A stretch of DNA of 64,000 bases, from NCBI GenBank assembly GCA_006386115.1, contig VFIW01000016.1, forward strand, positions 310,001 to 374,000, read 5' to 3'. This document shows positions 21,256 through 35,991 of the stretch, in pieces. Made by a program: the position numbers and the translations under genes. The stretch comes from Globisporangium splendens. Its lineage: Eukaryota > Oomycota > Peronosporomycetes > Pythiales > Pythiaceae. The notes beneath the pieces were generated by a model, which did no database searches, had not been told where the DNA came from, and saw nothing but the letters and a program-made list of their open reading frames with translations. Numbering within the stretch: position 1 is the first letter of the stretch; each line of letters begins with the position of its first letter.

Positions 21256-24200
21256 TCATCTACAAAGATATTGTGTGAAACTCCACGAATACAGCTCCCT
21301 GAGCTAAGCTTGATGGTCGAGGTCAGTGTTTCTGTTATCCTAGACGGCTACCGATATCGAGCGCCTGGAATGTATCGTTTCTTTGGTAAGTGGCGCTGAA
21401 TGTCAAAATCTAGAGACGATTGTGGCGAATGAAACTAAGGCTTGTTATTGTTTTCTTGCAGCACAACCGACGGTCTCGGCGACAGTACCTTCATATATCG
21501 ACGAAAGCAGCGAGCGCCTTGTGGTACTTGGGTCGAATTTTCGAAATCTGAGTTTGCTAGAGTGTGTGTTTGGATCAAGTCCAGCTCAGCTGAGTGATGA
21601 TCACTACATCAACTCGACGGCGATATCATGCATAGTGCCTCGACTTGAAAATCCGAATGTCTGGGTGTCTTTGGCGATATCCCTCGGCGACACGACAGGA
21701 ATCCAAGACAAAGTGCCATTTCTTGTTCGATACGTGAGCCGACCGCTGATCATGTCTGCAAATCTACTAGTTGGATCGTCCGGAGGAAGCACGACAACAA
21801 TTTTTGGACAAGGTATGCTCCCTCTCCACGATCTGCAGTGCAACTACGTCAGAATCGGCTCAGCCCCAGTTGCCTTAGTATCGAGCTCACTTGGCCAATG
21901 CACCCTGCCGCCTTCTCTTCGTCTTGAAAGCTTCCAGACGATCCTACAGATCGTTCGAGCCAAAGACCGCGCCACAGTATTGGCGTCATTCAACTTCAAC
22001 GTGCTTGAGTCTTTGAAGATAGCGCGCATATCTCCACGTCTTGGGTTGCTGACTGGCGGGTACAATATCACGGTGTCGACAACATCAACTGGATTAGTGA
22101 GGACTGCCATTCTTTCACCCATTTTTTGTGTTGTTGGAAGATTCCGCGTCGTAGTCCACGTGATGAACAGCTCGACGGTTGTGTGCGCTACCCCAATTGC
22201 AGAACATCCAATGTCAGTTCCAGTTACTCTTTCCACAGAAGAAAATATTGATCTCGACGGAACTACAAGAGCGCATTTCACGTACGTGGCTCCGATCCGG
22301 TTGGTGAAAGTGATTCCACCGCGCTCGCCAGTCGCTGGAAACTCCACAGTCATTGTACAGACTCAGGACCCAGTGCACAACGGAATCGACTGTCTTTTTG
22401 GAACTACCTCAGTCCCAGGAACAGTTATGTCTGATACAGAGTTGTCTTGCATCACGCCTTCTCACCCAGAAGACGTGTTAACGCTGCATCTTGCTGTCAG
22501 CGGGTCGACGGTCGTTCACTCGGAAAACGCGATCATGTTCGAGTACTATAGCCCTCCAAGCTCGGTCTCTGTGAGTCCTCCGAACGGGATCCTTTTCAAC
22601 AAATCCGTCGTGGCGATAACTGGATCTGGATTTGCGTCTGCTGCGAGTATCACATGCGTCTTCCGAGTGTTAGAGGAGTCCGATAACGGCATGCCAGTTA
22701 TTCATGCACCAGCTCTGCTGATCTCTGACACACGAGTGGAGTGTCCCGTTGCGAACCTTGCGCACTCTCCAGCATCACTAAGTGTGTCGCTTGAAGTGGA
22801 CAGTGTGACTGTTGTTGATGAGAAGCATTACACGTTTGCAAAAGAGCTACGTGTGGGATCGATTTCGCCAATGAGCGGGTTTGCTCATGGTGGCACTACA
22901 GTGAAAGTTGTGGTCACTCCGTGGAGTGACGAAAGTATTTCGGGTTACAAATGCAAGTTCGAAGCAGCAACTGTGGACGCGATCCGAGCGACGAACACAT
23001 CTGTCATCCTCTGCCGCTCACCGGCCACGATCATTGCTGAGGCAGTACCTATCCAAGTCAGTGCAAACGGAGTGGACTTCTTCTCATCATTCAACCGTAG
23101 CGAGCATATGTTCCAGTATCTGCCAAATCCCAATGTTGTTTCGTTTTCTCCAACTCTTGGCGCGACAGAAGGTGGAACACTCGTCACAGTCACTGGAAAC
23201 ACTTTTGCGAAGGAAGTCAACTTTGTTTGTGTCTTCAACGCGATGACAAAGGTTCCTGCAACGATTGTCAATGCAACCGCTGTTCAGTGTCGAGTCCCTG
23301 CCGATGGGGAGAATTCTGGCGACACGACGGTGGCACTCTCTGATCAAGACTCCGCTTTCGAATGGAAGCTTCAACGTCCGTTTACGTACGTGGAGGACAC
23401 TCAAGTATCACGAATCGATCCGACGGCGATGCCCGCGAATTACAACTACGGAGTGCATGTCATTGGAACCGACTTTCCACCCGCTGAGTCCATTTTGTGT
23501 CGATTTGATGGCGCCAATATGACAGCAAGCGCCACAGGAATATCAAGTACACTGGTGGTCTGTGTAACTCCGTCTCAGCAGCAACAGCAGTCATTGCGAC
23601 AAGGGATGTCGTCTGTTTCGATCAGTTGGAATGGCCAAGAGTGGGGACCCGCGCACCCTCTCAAGATTCTCCCTCCCTTCCGACTTGATTCTGCATACCC
23701 TCAAATCATTGGATGTGCTGGTGGAAGGAACGATATTCAACTTTCTGGAGAAGGGTTTCCACGTGAAACTTCACTTGTTTGCCACTTTGACGGGATTCCT
23801 GTACCAGCATCGAATAATAGTCCAACAAAAGCAGTGCGTCGAGCCCCATTCTTCAGCCGCGCGACGAGAATTGCGCTTCGACTTTCCAGCTTTGGTGGTT
23901 TTTTCGCAGAAGGAAGCCACGAAATCCAGTGTTTTCCATCACCTGTGTTAACATCGGTGCAGCCAGAGCGTGCAAGCACGGCAGGACACACAATGGTTGA
24001 TGTGTTTCACAGCCCTATTGATTGGAGTGGCGACAGTGGGATGGAAGTGCGTTGCTGCTTTCATAGAGCTGTGTGCACCAAGGGATATCGAAAGGCAGCG
24101 ACTCATTCGACTTGTGGTACACCTTCGAGTCGATCAGGAGAAAGTATCTTGCATCTGGCGATCGGGAATAGCGAGCTGGGGTGGGTGAATTCGACAGAGA

Positions 24201-25462
24201 CTGTGTTTTACTTTGTCTCACCACCAGAAGTGTACAATGTGTTGCCTCGGCGGATGATCTATGTTTCCGGTAGCACGATTTCGATTTTCGGACGCAACTT
24301 TATCAACTCTCTCGACCTCTCGTGCCAACTACGACTTCAGGATCGGATTGAGCATACACCAGCGCAGTGGAAGTCCAACAATGAGATCCTCTGCTTACTC
24401 GAGAATGCTTCGATTTTGAAATCAGCTAGTTGGGAAAGTGTCGAAGTATTTGTCAGCACCAACACCGACGAGTTTGTTCCAACTGGATTCAATATCACTT
24501 TAGTGCCAGAGCCTGAGCTGCGTGCTGTTGCTTTGTCCAGAGAAGCAGATTTGTCGGGTGAGAAAATGCTCACATTGACTGGGTATGATTTTGATACACA
24601 GACCGGTTTCTTTTGCCGTTTCGATGACGGCGCCAAGGCGTTCTCGGTTGCGGCGACGGCAGTGAATACTACAATGTTGAATTGCCCCTTGCCGCCATGG
24701 GGGAAGCAAAATAAAGTTCCTGTGAGTATTTGGACGCTGTCGAATGGTATTGTGAATCAAGGCGGATCGGCGTTTACAGTGAACGTGACTTCCCAATTTC
24801 CGTCTTGGAGCATCTCGCCAACTTTCGGACCCATGTCAGGAGCTACTCGAGTCAAGGTCGTGCTTAGTGATGCTCATGACGGCCAAGACAGTGGGAATTG
24901 GTCATGCTGCTTCAATCGGACTGTGTGTACCTCACTGCAAGCTGAATCAAAGCCCCAGATGCAACTGACTTGTGCCACGCCACCTAGCAAGCTCCAGGGA
25001 GTTGTGCCTGTTGAAATCGTTGACGACCGGGGTTCGTTGGTGTTTTCGCAGAAACGTTGGTTTTACTATTCTCCTGCACCTATGGTTATGTCAATCTATC
25101 CGGCGCAGTCCACTGTCAAAGGCGGTGAGCTCATTGTCGTGGACGGTTATGGCTTCAGTGCATCACAAGCATATAAATGCCGGTTTGGATTGGAGCTTGT
25201 GGATGCTTTTCGAGAATTTGAGAACAGAATATATTGTATGGCGCCGCCACACACTACGAAACAGCATGACGAAGTAAACCACGTGCCATTCGAGCTCCTC
25301 GCTGCACAGTCGCCTTTAGAACAATTCGTCCGAGTTGACAGTGTTGTGCCGATTAACAAGAGCTACATCGTGATTCCCGAAATCTGGAATGTGACAATCA
25401 TATCAGCATTGCCGGCTGCGACTCCAGGAGCGCTCTCCAATGTTGACTTTGACATTTCTGGG
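21256..25462 (+). CDS. giant TIG locus, segment 2: TIG units 1-15
   Basis: In frame with segment 1 after the TAG. An intron (21386-21461) removes a stop-containing stretch. The remaining exon is open to 25543 and holds about 15 TIG units with the pattern SxxPxxG...GGT.V.V.GxxF and paired cysteines (CVF ... CxxP). The frame switches at a GGGG run, 25460-25463. Confidence 0.7.
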
Positions 25463-25463
25463 G

Positions 25464-28400
25464 ACTTGCGGCCCGACTGGCGGAAACACAAGTGTGGCAT
25501 TGTCTGGGTCCAATTTTGCTCCCGACATGGTATGCTGCTTTGAAGACGTGTGCGCTCCTGCAAAACTCCAAAACGAGTCGTCGGCTAGCTGTACGACACC
25601 GAACCGTGCGAGCGGAAACGCTTCTATTTCATTGTCTCTTAGCACTGAGGGTGGCCACATAGCCACAGGTTTCCAGTTTGAATTCGTGCCTGACCCAGAA
25701 ATCAAGTTTGTGAGACCTTCCGCTCTCGTCTTTGGCGCGATGTTCCCTGAGAAATTGAGTGTGGGTGGAGCCAATTTTGATCCAGAGATGATTCCGATTT
25801 GCACGTTTGGCGATTCGCAGATAGCTGGCAAAACAATCGACTCCGCACTGGTAGAGTGCCCACTTCCACGCTTCTTGTACCAGGACCACTCGATCGTACC
25901 GTTTTCCCTTTCATACGAAGGAAATGAGGCGGTTATCTCTACGAAAAAAGACCGATCAACGTACATTGAGATGATGAAAGCATCAAGCATTCACCAGATT
26001 CGACCGGACAAAATTGCGATTGCGGATGGTGCCACACAATCACACCATTTCGAGTTCCAAGGTCGTTTCTACTTTGTTTCGCAGCAAGTGCGTTGCCAGT
26101 TCAATTGCAGCAACGGGGAACATATCTACAGTGGGTACATGTCAGTGCTTTCGCGTGAGATTGCGGACTGTGAAGTGCTTTCTGGCTTTGAGCATCGTGG
26201 AGACTGCGAAGTGACTCTCGTTCAAGAAAACACTCAGATTTCGAGTTACGGAGTGAAATTGACGATCAGTGATAAAATTCACATAAATACCGTGTCCCCG
26301 TCATCGGATGCGGTCACCCATGGCATGCTTCTGAAGTTGGACGGCACTGGGTTCACGCTGGAAAGCGAACCAATGTGCCACTTCGGGTGCGACATCGTGA
26401 CAAAAGGTTTTGTGGTTTCAGCAACAACAATGCATTGCTCGAGTCCGGAAGCGATTATAATGGATCAAGTTGAGCAAGAGATCAACATGTGGGTATCCGA
26501 CGGCGGGATAGCCTCGATGCCTCGCAGCTTCACGTTTCAAGCTTCTGCTCGTGTCACAGAAATTGCTCCGACATTTGGTCCCTCGATTGGAGGCACTCGT
26601 ATGACATTGCTTGGCGAGAATTTCTCATCCCAGATGACCTTCCATTGTATCTTTGACGACAAACAGCAGGTGGCAGCACAATGGCACACCGCTACCAATG
26701 TATCCTGCGTCACACCGATGCTAGACCTTGGCCATCACATGCTGTCGCTCGTGGTCAATGGAGCAGAATCGATCCAGAACGACTTGATCAGTTTCAACGC
26801 TGTTCCACAGGAAGTCCTTCAGAGCATCCACCCAGCGAAAGGGGTATCTTCGCCTTCTAAGAGTGAGCGCGGCGCTGTGGCAGTTGTTCATGGCGCAAAC
26901 TTTATCGACTCGGAGTCTTTAAGGTGCAAGTTTGACGAGGTCGAGTCGATGACGACGTTTCTATCATCGACGCGAGTGGAGTGCGCGATTCCACTGATGC
27001 GGTCAGGAGTGCGCATTGCCAACAACGGATTCGATTTCACAGCATCCAAAGCGCCCGTCGTTGTCGCGTACGAGCTGCTGCCGAATCTGTTTATTGATCA
27101 TATCACGCCACAACGAGGACCAGTAGCCGGTGGAACCATCGTGCACGTGATTGGCGTCTTCTCCCCTCTTGGTAATGACATCGAGTGCGTGTTCGGAGAG
27201 ATGACAGTGCTCGCAACGATGGCCAACTCCTCGCATCTATCGTGCATTGCGCCTGCGATGCGTACGCCGACAAAAACCCGTGTCGATGTGAGATTTGGCT
27301 CTTCCTTTGCACAGTTTGACAGCCAGAGCTCTGCCATGTTTGAGTTCGTACCTTCCGCCGAGGTGCTTCGAGTTGGCCCGTCACTTTTATCGCAGTCGTT
27401 GAAACCTGTTCCAGTCACAATCTTTGGTATTGGATTTACTTCAGTGGACGTGGTTGGATGCCGTTTCTTGAGTGTTGACAGCGCACTTATGTCTCAATTA
27501 GCAACTGAACTAACGTGCCTGTTCAACGCATCGCTTACTGGGTCCTTTGATGTCGGAATATTGACTTCGGCAAGTGTGATGTCTGTGATTTCGACTCACC
27601 AGCGCGTTCGCGTCGTCCGAGCAGTGGAGCCAAAGTCTGTGTACCCCTCTCGGTTCGACGAGCGGGGCGGTGTTCAGCTCATTATCACGGCACACAATGT
27701 GTTCGTAGCAGCGCTTTCGGTCAAGTGCCGATTTCAAGAAACCGTAGTCGATGCGATGGTCCTGTCAGAGGCGAAGTTGAGATGCATTACACCACCGCTT
27801 CCACCTGGAAAAGCCACTCTTGTTGTGACTCAAGATGGTGGTGTCTCGTGGTCGAGTACATGGCTCGATGTGCTTGTTTTCGCGTCTCCACAACTCTTTA
27901 GCGTCGTTCCCCAGCATGGTGCCGCGTCGGGAGGATTTGAGATCACAGTGTTTGGAACCAATTTCAAAGACTTTCCAGACACGAGCTGCCGATTCGATAG
28001 CGTCGAAGCCACCGCTGTGAGTGTGAACGAATCAGCAATCACTTGTATCGCGTCTTCCTTCTCTGCTGGACGAGTAGTCTCGTTGTGGGTGAGCCTGAAC
28101 GATGTCGAACTCAGTTCAAACGCGTTGAGCTTTGCATTTGATGATATCTCGCCGCCAGTCAACAAGCAGCGTGCGTTGGAAGAGCAGATTATGGGAACAC
28201 ACCCCGAATGCCACAAGCTGATTCACGGAATTTCGTCCACAACCGTCTCATCAAGTCAAATTGCTCAGTCTGTGACGATCTCGGGCTTTTGGTTTGGCAG
28301 CGACATGGATTTACATTGTCAAATTGGGAACAAGTTTGTCGTACAGGCGAGCATACAGTCTGACAGAACGATGACGTGCGATCTCTTAGGACTCCCGCCT

Positions 28401-30143
28401 GGAAACTACTCGCTTCAAGTGATCTGTGGGGCTCAGTCTGCTTCGAGGGTCCTCGCTGTATTTCCGTTTGAGTTTTTGCCGCCAATAGTGATCGATGCTT
28501 TTTCTCCGCAAGTGTTCCCCGCTCGAGGACAGTGCGATCTGGAACTCCATGGGCACTATTTTACGCCATTCGACCACGTGAATTGCCACTTTGGACGTGA
28601 CGACGCTGCTCTAGTACCTGCCACATACGTGTCTCCCACGATCATGCGGTGCGTTACTCCAGTGGCTCCTTTGGCAGGCGATGTCCCGTTTGCAGTGTAC
28701 GCTGCTGCACCACCGCAACGAGACCAGCAGATTTTACTTGTTAGCGGGATGCTGACGTTTACTGCGCTCTCCGAAAAACAATGGATGCTGGTACCGAACT
28801 TTGGCTCAACCGGTGGTTCGTTCACCATCCAGATTAGCGGAGATGGTGTTGACACCTTTATGCCCTATCGTTGTAGATTTGTTGGTGAACTTGGTGATAT
28901 TGAGAGCTCGACAGATCCGAGACATGCCGCTGCCATTGACAACTACGGCGACAACGTATTACCATGTGATGTACCTCGCCTGGGACCAGGAAAATATGTC
29001 GTCTACGTCACGCCAAATGGACGCGACTATGTTTCATCATCGATGACCTTTACCGCGCATGCTCCGATTCATATCGAGCGTGTTGACCCAGCAATTGTGG
29101 TGGCTCACGGCGGCACGCACCTTGTGATCTCTGGACAAGGTTTTCATCCTTGGATGAAACTCGAATGTGGCTTTCGTATGCAACAAGCGTCGTCATGGAC
29201 CAAGGCTGCTGCATCGTATGTGTCATCGACGCAAGTAGAATGCGTCTCTCCAAGGCATGCACCAGGGAATGTCACATCCCAACTGCTACCCATCGAATCA
29301 CAAAGGATTGGAGCACAGAGCATCGCGTTCACGTTTACGCCGGAAACCGTAATCCATTCGATTCACCCGCAAGTTGCAAGCGCAGAACATCTCACCGTGA
29401 TCGATGTACTTGGTCAAGGATTATTCTTCTCACCTGGGATTCAATGCCGATTCCACGATCTCGTATCCACGGGGACGTTTGTGAATTCGTCTCTGGTGCG
29501 TTGCCGCGCGCCACCACATGCTGCATCAACGACGCTGCCGGTACAAGTCTCCTTGGACGGCATCAATGTGCTCCCTTATACTTTCCCCCTCTCGTATCGC
29601 TCAGCCTTGGTGATTGATCGTGTGTACGCCAAGGATGAGCTGGTCACTGGATCGAACACCTCTCGTCGTCGCTTGCATATTGTCGGGGGCCATCTCGTCG
29701 AGTATTTGAGCCTGCGCTACGACTTTGGTCTTCCCAGCGCTCTTGTTCAATCATCTTCCATCTTCAAATGGAGAGCTGTCGCTGTCCACCATGAGCGTGA
29801 AGTGTCGTGCCTTATTCCAGAGTTTGTGCCAACGGGGCGTGTTGCCATTCAATTGGTGGACGAGATGTACCATGTGCAGTCAAATGTTGCTGTATTCGAG
29901 CATATTTCAAGTTTTACAGTGAAGAGTATCGAACCAGCACGCGGATCAGCAGACGGAGGATACGTTCTCGCGATTCATGGCGATTTGTTCCCTAATGTCC
30001 AGTCTGCAATGTGCAGCTTTGGCGGACATCAAGTAGTAGGCAAGAGCGTATCATCTGAACGAGTCGAGTGTGTTGTTCCACGAGCATCAAGTCAACGGCA
30101 GCCGCGAATCTCACTCAAGTTCGGCACCGAGTCTGACACATTC
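25464..30143 (+). CDS. giant TIG locus, segment 3: TIG units 16-32
   Basis: An open frame of 4.7 kb with about 17 TIG units, for example EIAPTFGPSIGGTRMTLLGE and FSVVPQHGAASGGFEITVFG. Some units have lost the central GG. It ends at an in-frame TAG (30144) inside the last strands of a unit, and the same frame continues directly after it. Confidence 0.7.
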
Positions 30144-30146
30144 TAG

Positions 30147-30755
30147 GATACAAGCCACACGTTCACGTATCTTCCTCGAGCAAGTGTGTACCAGATTCGG
30201 CCAACACTCGGATGGTCGCGCGGTGGTACGAAAGTGACGGTTTATGGGTCCAAGTTGCCATTTTCATCGTCAATTGAGTGCTTCTTTGGCGACATCGCAG
30301 TGCCAGCAACTTCCGTCTCATCTAGAGAGCTTGTGTGGGAGTCCCCAGCGACAGTAGTTGCGCGGAGAGAGCGTTTTGTTGTGCGCTCAAACGGACACGA
30401 CTGGCATGCTCCTGTTCCACTCACATTCGAGACGATAGCAGCCCCGATTGTTCGTGCGATCACGCCGACGATGGGACCGTCAGATGGAGGAACAAATGTG
30501 ATAGTACGCGGCAACTTCACAGTGATGCTCGCTCGCCCGGATCTGCTACTTTTTTGCTCATTTGAGGAAAACGGGGTTGCAACAGCTCAAATCACCAGCA
30601 ATGACACAGTCTTGTGTACGAGTCCACCATTCCAGAACCAGCGCGTCGTGAATCTCGGTCTCTTCTACCATAGTGATGACATTGCACTCACGGGCTTTCA
30701 GTTCCGATACGTTTCCAGCTCCGTCTTTCTTCGGAGTGCGCCGTCAGCCGTGCCA
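30147..30755 (+). CDS. giant TIG locus, segment 4: TIG units 33-34 and start of 35
   Basis: A short 203-codon stretch in the same frame as its neighbours, with two good TIG units (IRPTLGWSRGGTKVTVYG and ITPTMGPSDGGTNVIVRG). It is closed by TAA at 30756; the sequence after it (HLTVRGLNF) completes unit 35 in the same frame. Confidence 0.65.
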
Positions 30756-30758
30756 TAA

Positions 30759-33700
30759 CGTTGGAAGGGACATTTGACAGTGCGCGGGCTCAACTTTGTC
30801 CAGTCTCCGATGGGGTTTTGCGCGTTTGAGAGCGGCTCTCATTTTGTGCGTTCTGCGCTTCGGTTTGTAAGCCCCCAAGAGATCCACTGTGTGGTACCCA
30901 AGCTGATGCCCAGCAAATATCGTATTCATGTGAGTATCAATGGTGACGACGCTGTTTCCATCGGGAAATCGTTGGTCGTGACCAAGATGCCCCATATCCT
31001 TCGCATGACTCCCCAAGTGGATACGATCGCTGGAGGCTCGGTCGTTCGATTTGAAGGGCTCCACTTAGTGTACGTTCCATCGTTGGCGTGCTTATTTGGC
31101 GTCAAGAGAGTTCTAGCGCGCTTCCACGACAACGAGATCATGTGCATCGCGCCGAATGCGTCGTATGCAACAATGGAATCGGAGCGCGTCAACCTGTCGT
31201 TGATTGCTGGAGACGCTGCTTACACCACACGAACATTTTCGTTCGACTATGTTCAAGTGCCACAGATCACGAGCATTGAAGTCGTTGCTGCTGGACCGAA
31301 GTTTGAAGAAACGGTGGTGATATGTGGAAAGCATCTGGACCGCCCGATGTTTCTGAAATTGGTTCCACAGCAGCAAGAGGAGCGCACGAGCAGGTCGATT
31401 GAAGGCCAGCGATGGAATGCAACGTGCCAGCGCTTTTCGGTCCAGGAAATCGGTGGGAACCAGAAATGCCTTGATGGCTGCGACGTGTTCCTTTCGGTGA
31501 ATGATCAGATGTTCACATTCACAGCGAGAACCGTTGTGCTGGGAATCAAACCTCAAATCACACTCGTCCAACCTCGATATGCGTCGTCAAACGGAGGAGA
31601 CATCGTGCAATTGATAGGAAGAAACCTGCACGCGTCTGCCCACCTGTTCTGCGCCTTTGGAGCGCAAGATAAACAAAATGCGCGACAGGAGGCGATTGTA
31701 CGGTCACCAGAGCGCTTGGAGTGCGTCACACCACGTCATCATGCAGGAGTTTTCGACTTAACGATCGAACTGGAGACGCCGATGAATTCGAGCAATTCGT
31801 CCCATGCGATCGCTGTCTTTGACTTTGAGTTCATTGCGCCATTCGAGCTACGCAGCATTTCGCCCACTCTTGGACCTGCACGTGGCGGCACAACCGTGAC
31901 CGTGCTAGGCAAAGGCTTCGCGGCGCATCGCGATCTACGCTGTCGATTCGGCAAACTCGCAGTGCCAACGATGCTTGTAAATTCCACGCTGGTCCAGTGC
32001 GTGAGTCCACCCCGATTCTCCAGGAAAGCAAACGTGACGAAGTTCTCCGTGACACTGGGGTCTACCGTGACTGCTTCGTCGTCGCGCATCATGAATGCGA
32101 CGACATTTAGGTACGTAGACCCGCCGCTTGTTCGCGCGATAAGTCCAGAGGGTGGAGTCTACAACAAACAGCACGTGATCGCTATCGACGGGACTGGGTT
32201 CACGTCAGACATGGCATTGCGCTGTCGGTTTGGCGACACTCTGCCAAGTGTTGAAGGAACATTTGTGACTCCAGACCGGATTCTCTGTCCGCTCCAAGCC
32301 GATCTTGACTCGGGAGGACTCGAAGCTTCGATGCGATTGCCACTTGCGCTGAGCATAGGCGGCGTCCAGTACGTGGATTCTGGATTTGCATTTGAGCTTT
32401 TCCAGCCGGGAGTGCTTGCTGCAGTCTCACCTCGCACAGTCGTGCCGCGAGTTACAAAGGAGATCACGGTGACATACCTCAACTTTGAGTTCTCAGCAGA
32501 TCTGGCGTGTGCGTATTTGGAATTGAATGTAATCATGTCTGCACGTATGGACGACCGGAATCCCAACAATTTGGTGTGCTCGATGCCAAGCACTCCACTT
32601 CGTCCGGGTTCCCTGTCGATTGGTGTCGTGCGAAACGGGATGCAGTATAGTTCCAATAACCTGACGGTTCACGTGATTCAGACGCCTAACGTCTTCGACT
32701 TTTCTCCCAAGAGCGGACCGACGTCCATGTCGTATGAGCGCACAACGCACTCGCTTGCAGCGCCACTGTACGTGACGGTTTACGGCAAGAACTTTCCAGC
32801 ATTTCGAGGCGTCCAATGCCGATTTGGCTCACAATTGTCTACTTGCGCCTTCCAAAGTGTAAACAGCCTTCGGTGCGTCGTCCCAGACGCCTCTGTCGCA
32901 AATCGTGTGCCACTTGCCATCTCGTTCAATGAAGTGGACTTTATTGACGTTCCTGGCTCGTACGAGTATGTTGACAACTTGTTCATTCAAGATGTTGTGC
33001 CATCGAATGGCGCTCTCTCGGGAGACACCTCGGTTCACATTCGAGGAGGCAGCTTTGAAGCCAACGACACGATCACGTGCCAGTTTGGAGTCACGTTATG
33101 CGAACAGCCTGCGGTTGTGCTGTCATCCATCGAGCTCGTTTGCATTCTGCCACGAATGGAGGCACTGGGACCAGTTGACGTGAGTATCTTCTCTGAATCT
33201 CGTCGACTTACAGGGCGTCTTCGCAATGCATTCACTTTGACAAAACCCCTCGCAATCACATCGGTGTGGCCGCTCGCTGCGTTTGAGAAGAGAGACACGC
33301 TGTTTGACGTCTATGGAGTCGGCTTCTGGCGCTCGCCCACATTGCGCTGCTCATTCCATACAGAGAAGAACAGTTCGACGACAATGATGGCTGGCGCTCT
33401 TACAAGAACAAATGATTCAGTAGCGAGATTCACCCACGTGATTTGGATCTCGCCGATCCATGTCAAGTGCATAGCGCCATCTACGATCAGAGCAAATCCA
33501 GCCGTTCGTATCGGAGTCACCAACAATGGCGTGGATTTCGTGCACGCAGCCACGTCTCAAGCGATCGCATTCTCCACTCAATTCGATGTCACGAGCGTGT
33601 ACCCGCGTCTAGGAACAGCGAATGGGGGCACTAAAGTCGCGCTCCACGGGAAGCATTTCTTTAACATGAAGCAGCGCATCTGGTGTCAGTTTGGCACGAT

Positions 33701-35990
33701 CCCAAAGGTGTCCGTCGGCTTTGTAGTCTCAGCAAATGAAGTGGTTTGCGTGTCCCCGTCAAACGATGAACTTCAGCGCGATTTCAACGTAACAGAAGAC
33801 GAAGGCGTCGCAACGGTGTCGCTGGCAATTTCCGTGAACGGCAAAGGTTTCATGGATACGCGGCATGTGTTCACGTATGTGCAGCAGCCGTCGATTTCAA
33901 AGATCAGCCCCACGAGTGGCTCGACGGACGGATCGACGGTGGTCATCATTAGGGGAACCAACTTCCTCATCTCTGGAGTGTCTGCGTGGTGTCGATTCGG
34001 TATGACCGAAGTGCGCGCGATGATTGTTTCAACCTCCGAACTCTCATGCATTGCACCGCCAAACGAGCTTGCCGTGTTTGTGCCAATAGAAGTGTCAATG
34101 AATGATGGAGTTGACTACACGAACAACGGTGTACTGTACGCGTACCGAAAACCGCAACAATTCCGTCGTATGACACCAATTTCCGGTCCTTCGACTGGTG
34201 GCACTCTAGTGGAGATCCAGGGATTGAACTTCTACCCTTCGAGGCGGGTCCAGTGCTGTTTCACAGATCGATACCATTGCACACGTGGGTGGTTGGTCGG
34301 TAGCCGCCACCGCCGCCGCAGGAACACGACGATCAAGTGCCGAGCACCAGCAGCCACCGCGATGATCGAGGACGCGTCTGGTTCGCTCGTCGTGCCCATT
34401 CATGTCACGTTCAATGGCCAGGATTTCTTCCTGTTGGACATGAATTTTGAGTATGTCGTGGGTCCCATCGTGGAAACTCTCACGCCCGCGTTTGCAGATG
34501 CTGCGGGTGGTACCGTCGTGAATATCATAGGACAGCATTTCCGGTATTCCAGCGCACTGGCATGTCGCTTCGACGACGACCTTATCGTGCCAGCGACGTT
34601 CATCAACGAATCCACTATCGCCTGCGTCGCACCAGGTCATCCACGAGGGCAAGCAAACTTCAGTGTCACGTTGAATGGTCAAGATTTCACGTATCCTGCC
34701 ACGAATGCCACGATTACCTTCGTGAATGTGCCAACGGTGTTTTCCATGTCGACAGAGGCAAAACCAGGTCTTGCTGTTCAAATGCTGCACCTTCGCGGCT
34801 CGGGATTTGAGAATTTGACTGAAATCGTTTGCCAATTCATCCAGAGAGTAGAAGATGAGTCCATCGTCCGAATGGAACATGCTGAGTACGTCTCACCGAC
34901 AGCCATCCAATGCAAAGCACCGCAAATTGACAATAAGCTTGGTGTTGCTGAAGTGATGGTTGCAGTTCATAGAATCACGAGCGCAACGCAACCGAGTCTC
35001 CCCTTTAGGTACCTTGAAGAGCCAACGACGTACAGTGTCGATCCTTCGCTTGGGAGCGTTGAGGGTGGTACGAGACTGCAGATTGTGGGCAACAAGTTCA
35101 CGCCTGCGGCTAACTTGGAATGCTGCTTCGAGCAAGCGCAACAACCGGCAGCGTTCCGCAAATGCGTCGCGGCAGATTTCCTTAGCGACAAAGCATTGCG
35201 TTGTGTGACACCGCGGTTTGCAACTGCGCAACCAGCTCGCCTCACAATTCAAAGCAACAACATGCTCGCCACGACACAAAATACATTGACGTTTCAAGTG
35301 CACTCACCGATACAGGTGACACGAGTCAGTCCGGAACGCGGTAGCCTTCGAGGAGGGACGAAGGTTCACGTATCAGGGTCAAATTTCCTATTCACGCCAC
35401 AAATTTCCTGTTGCATTGGCGACGTGCGCGTCCCCACAACGTTGCTCGAGTGCACGACACCGTTCTACAGGGCGGAGACAGCGGTGGTTCTGGTCAGCAT
35501 CAACGGTCAAGAGTGCTATGGAGACAAGACGCTCACATTCGCTTTCGAGAAACCCCCCGCCATCACTAAGATCACACCAGCATCAGGCAGCCAGCTCGCA
35601 GGAACAATCGTCGTCGTGGACGGTGCCAACTTTATCCAGAATCGCTCAATATGCTTTTTCGGCTCGCGACAGGCATCATTTTCGGAAGTGGCGAGTAAAT
35701 CCAGGATGATGTGCCAGGTGCCGCCCCAACTGGACCACACCCGCGAGCGACTTGCCGTCACGAACAACGGTGGACGTGATTTTTCAACTGACTCAGTTTT
35801 CTTCACGTATATCCGTGCCGAAGACGTCTTTGCTGTTTCCCCACACCGCGTGTCGTCCACTCAGAATGGTGGAATTGCCACGTTGACGACCAAGAATGTG
35901 ATCAACACGGGCAACTTGAGCTGTTTCCTTGACGACATTGTAGTTCGAGCGAGGTTTGAGGCTCCAACCCAAGTCCACTGCCGCTTCCCC
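30759..35990 (+). CDS. giant TIG locus, segment 5: TIG units 35-53
   Basis: The longest open stretch, 5.2 kb with about 19 TIG units, many of them canonical (SISPTLGPARGGTTVTVLG, VYPRLGTANGGTKVALHG). The frame breaks at a run of five C at 35987-35991. One added base restores FPPHLVPGVKRVYISNDG, a normal end of a TIG unit. Confidence 0.7.
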
Positions 35991-35991
35991 C

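Noticed and set aside
21253..30758. Reassigned stop codons (TAG/TAA read as glutamine)
   Set aside because: Intact genes here end in TAG (5373-6671, DHHC, SPEF1, TFIP11) and TAA (Spt6, RCL1), so the standard code applies.
21217..30779. Tiny introns that would remove two of the in-frame stops
   Set aside because: Frame-neutral GT..AG spans of 39 bases (ending 21255) and 45 bases (ending 30779) exist, but they are much shorter than the other introns here (70-110) and would delete core TIG strands. No in-frame span removes the stop at 30144.
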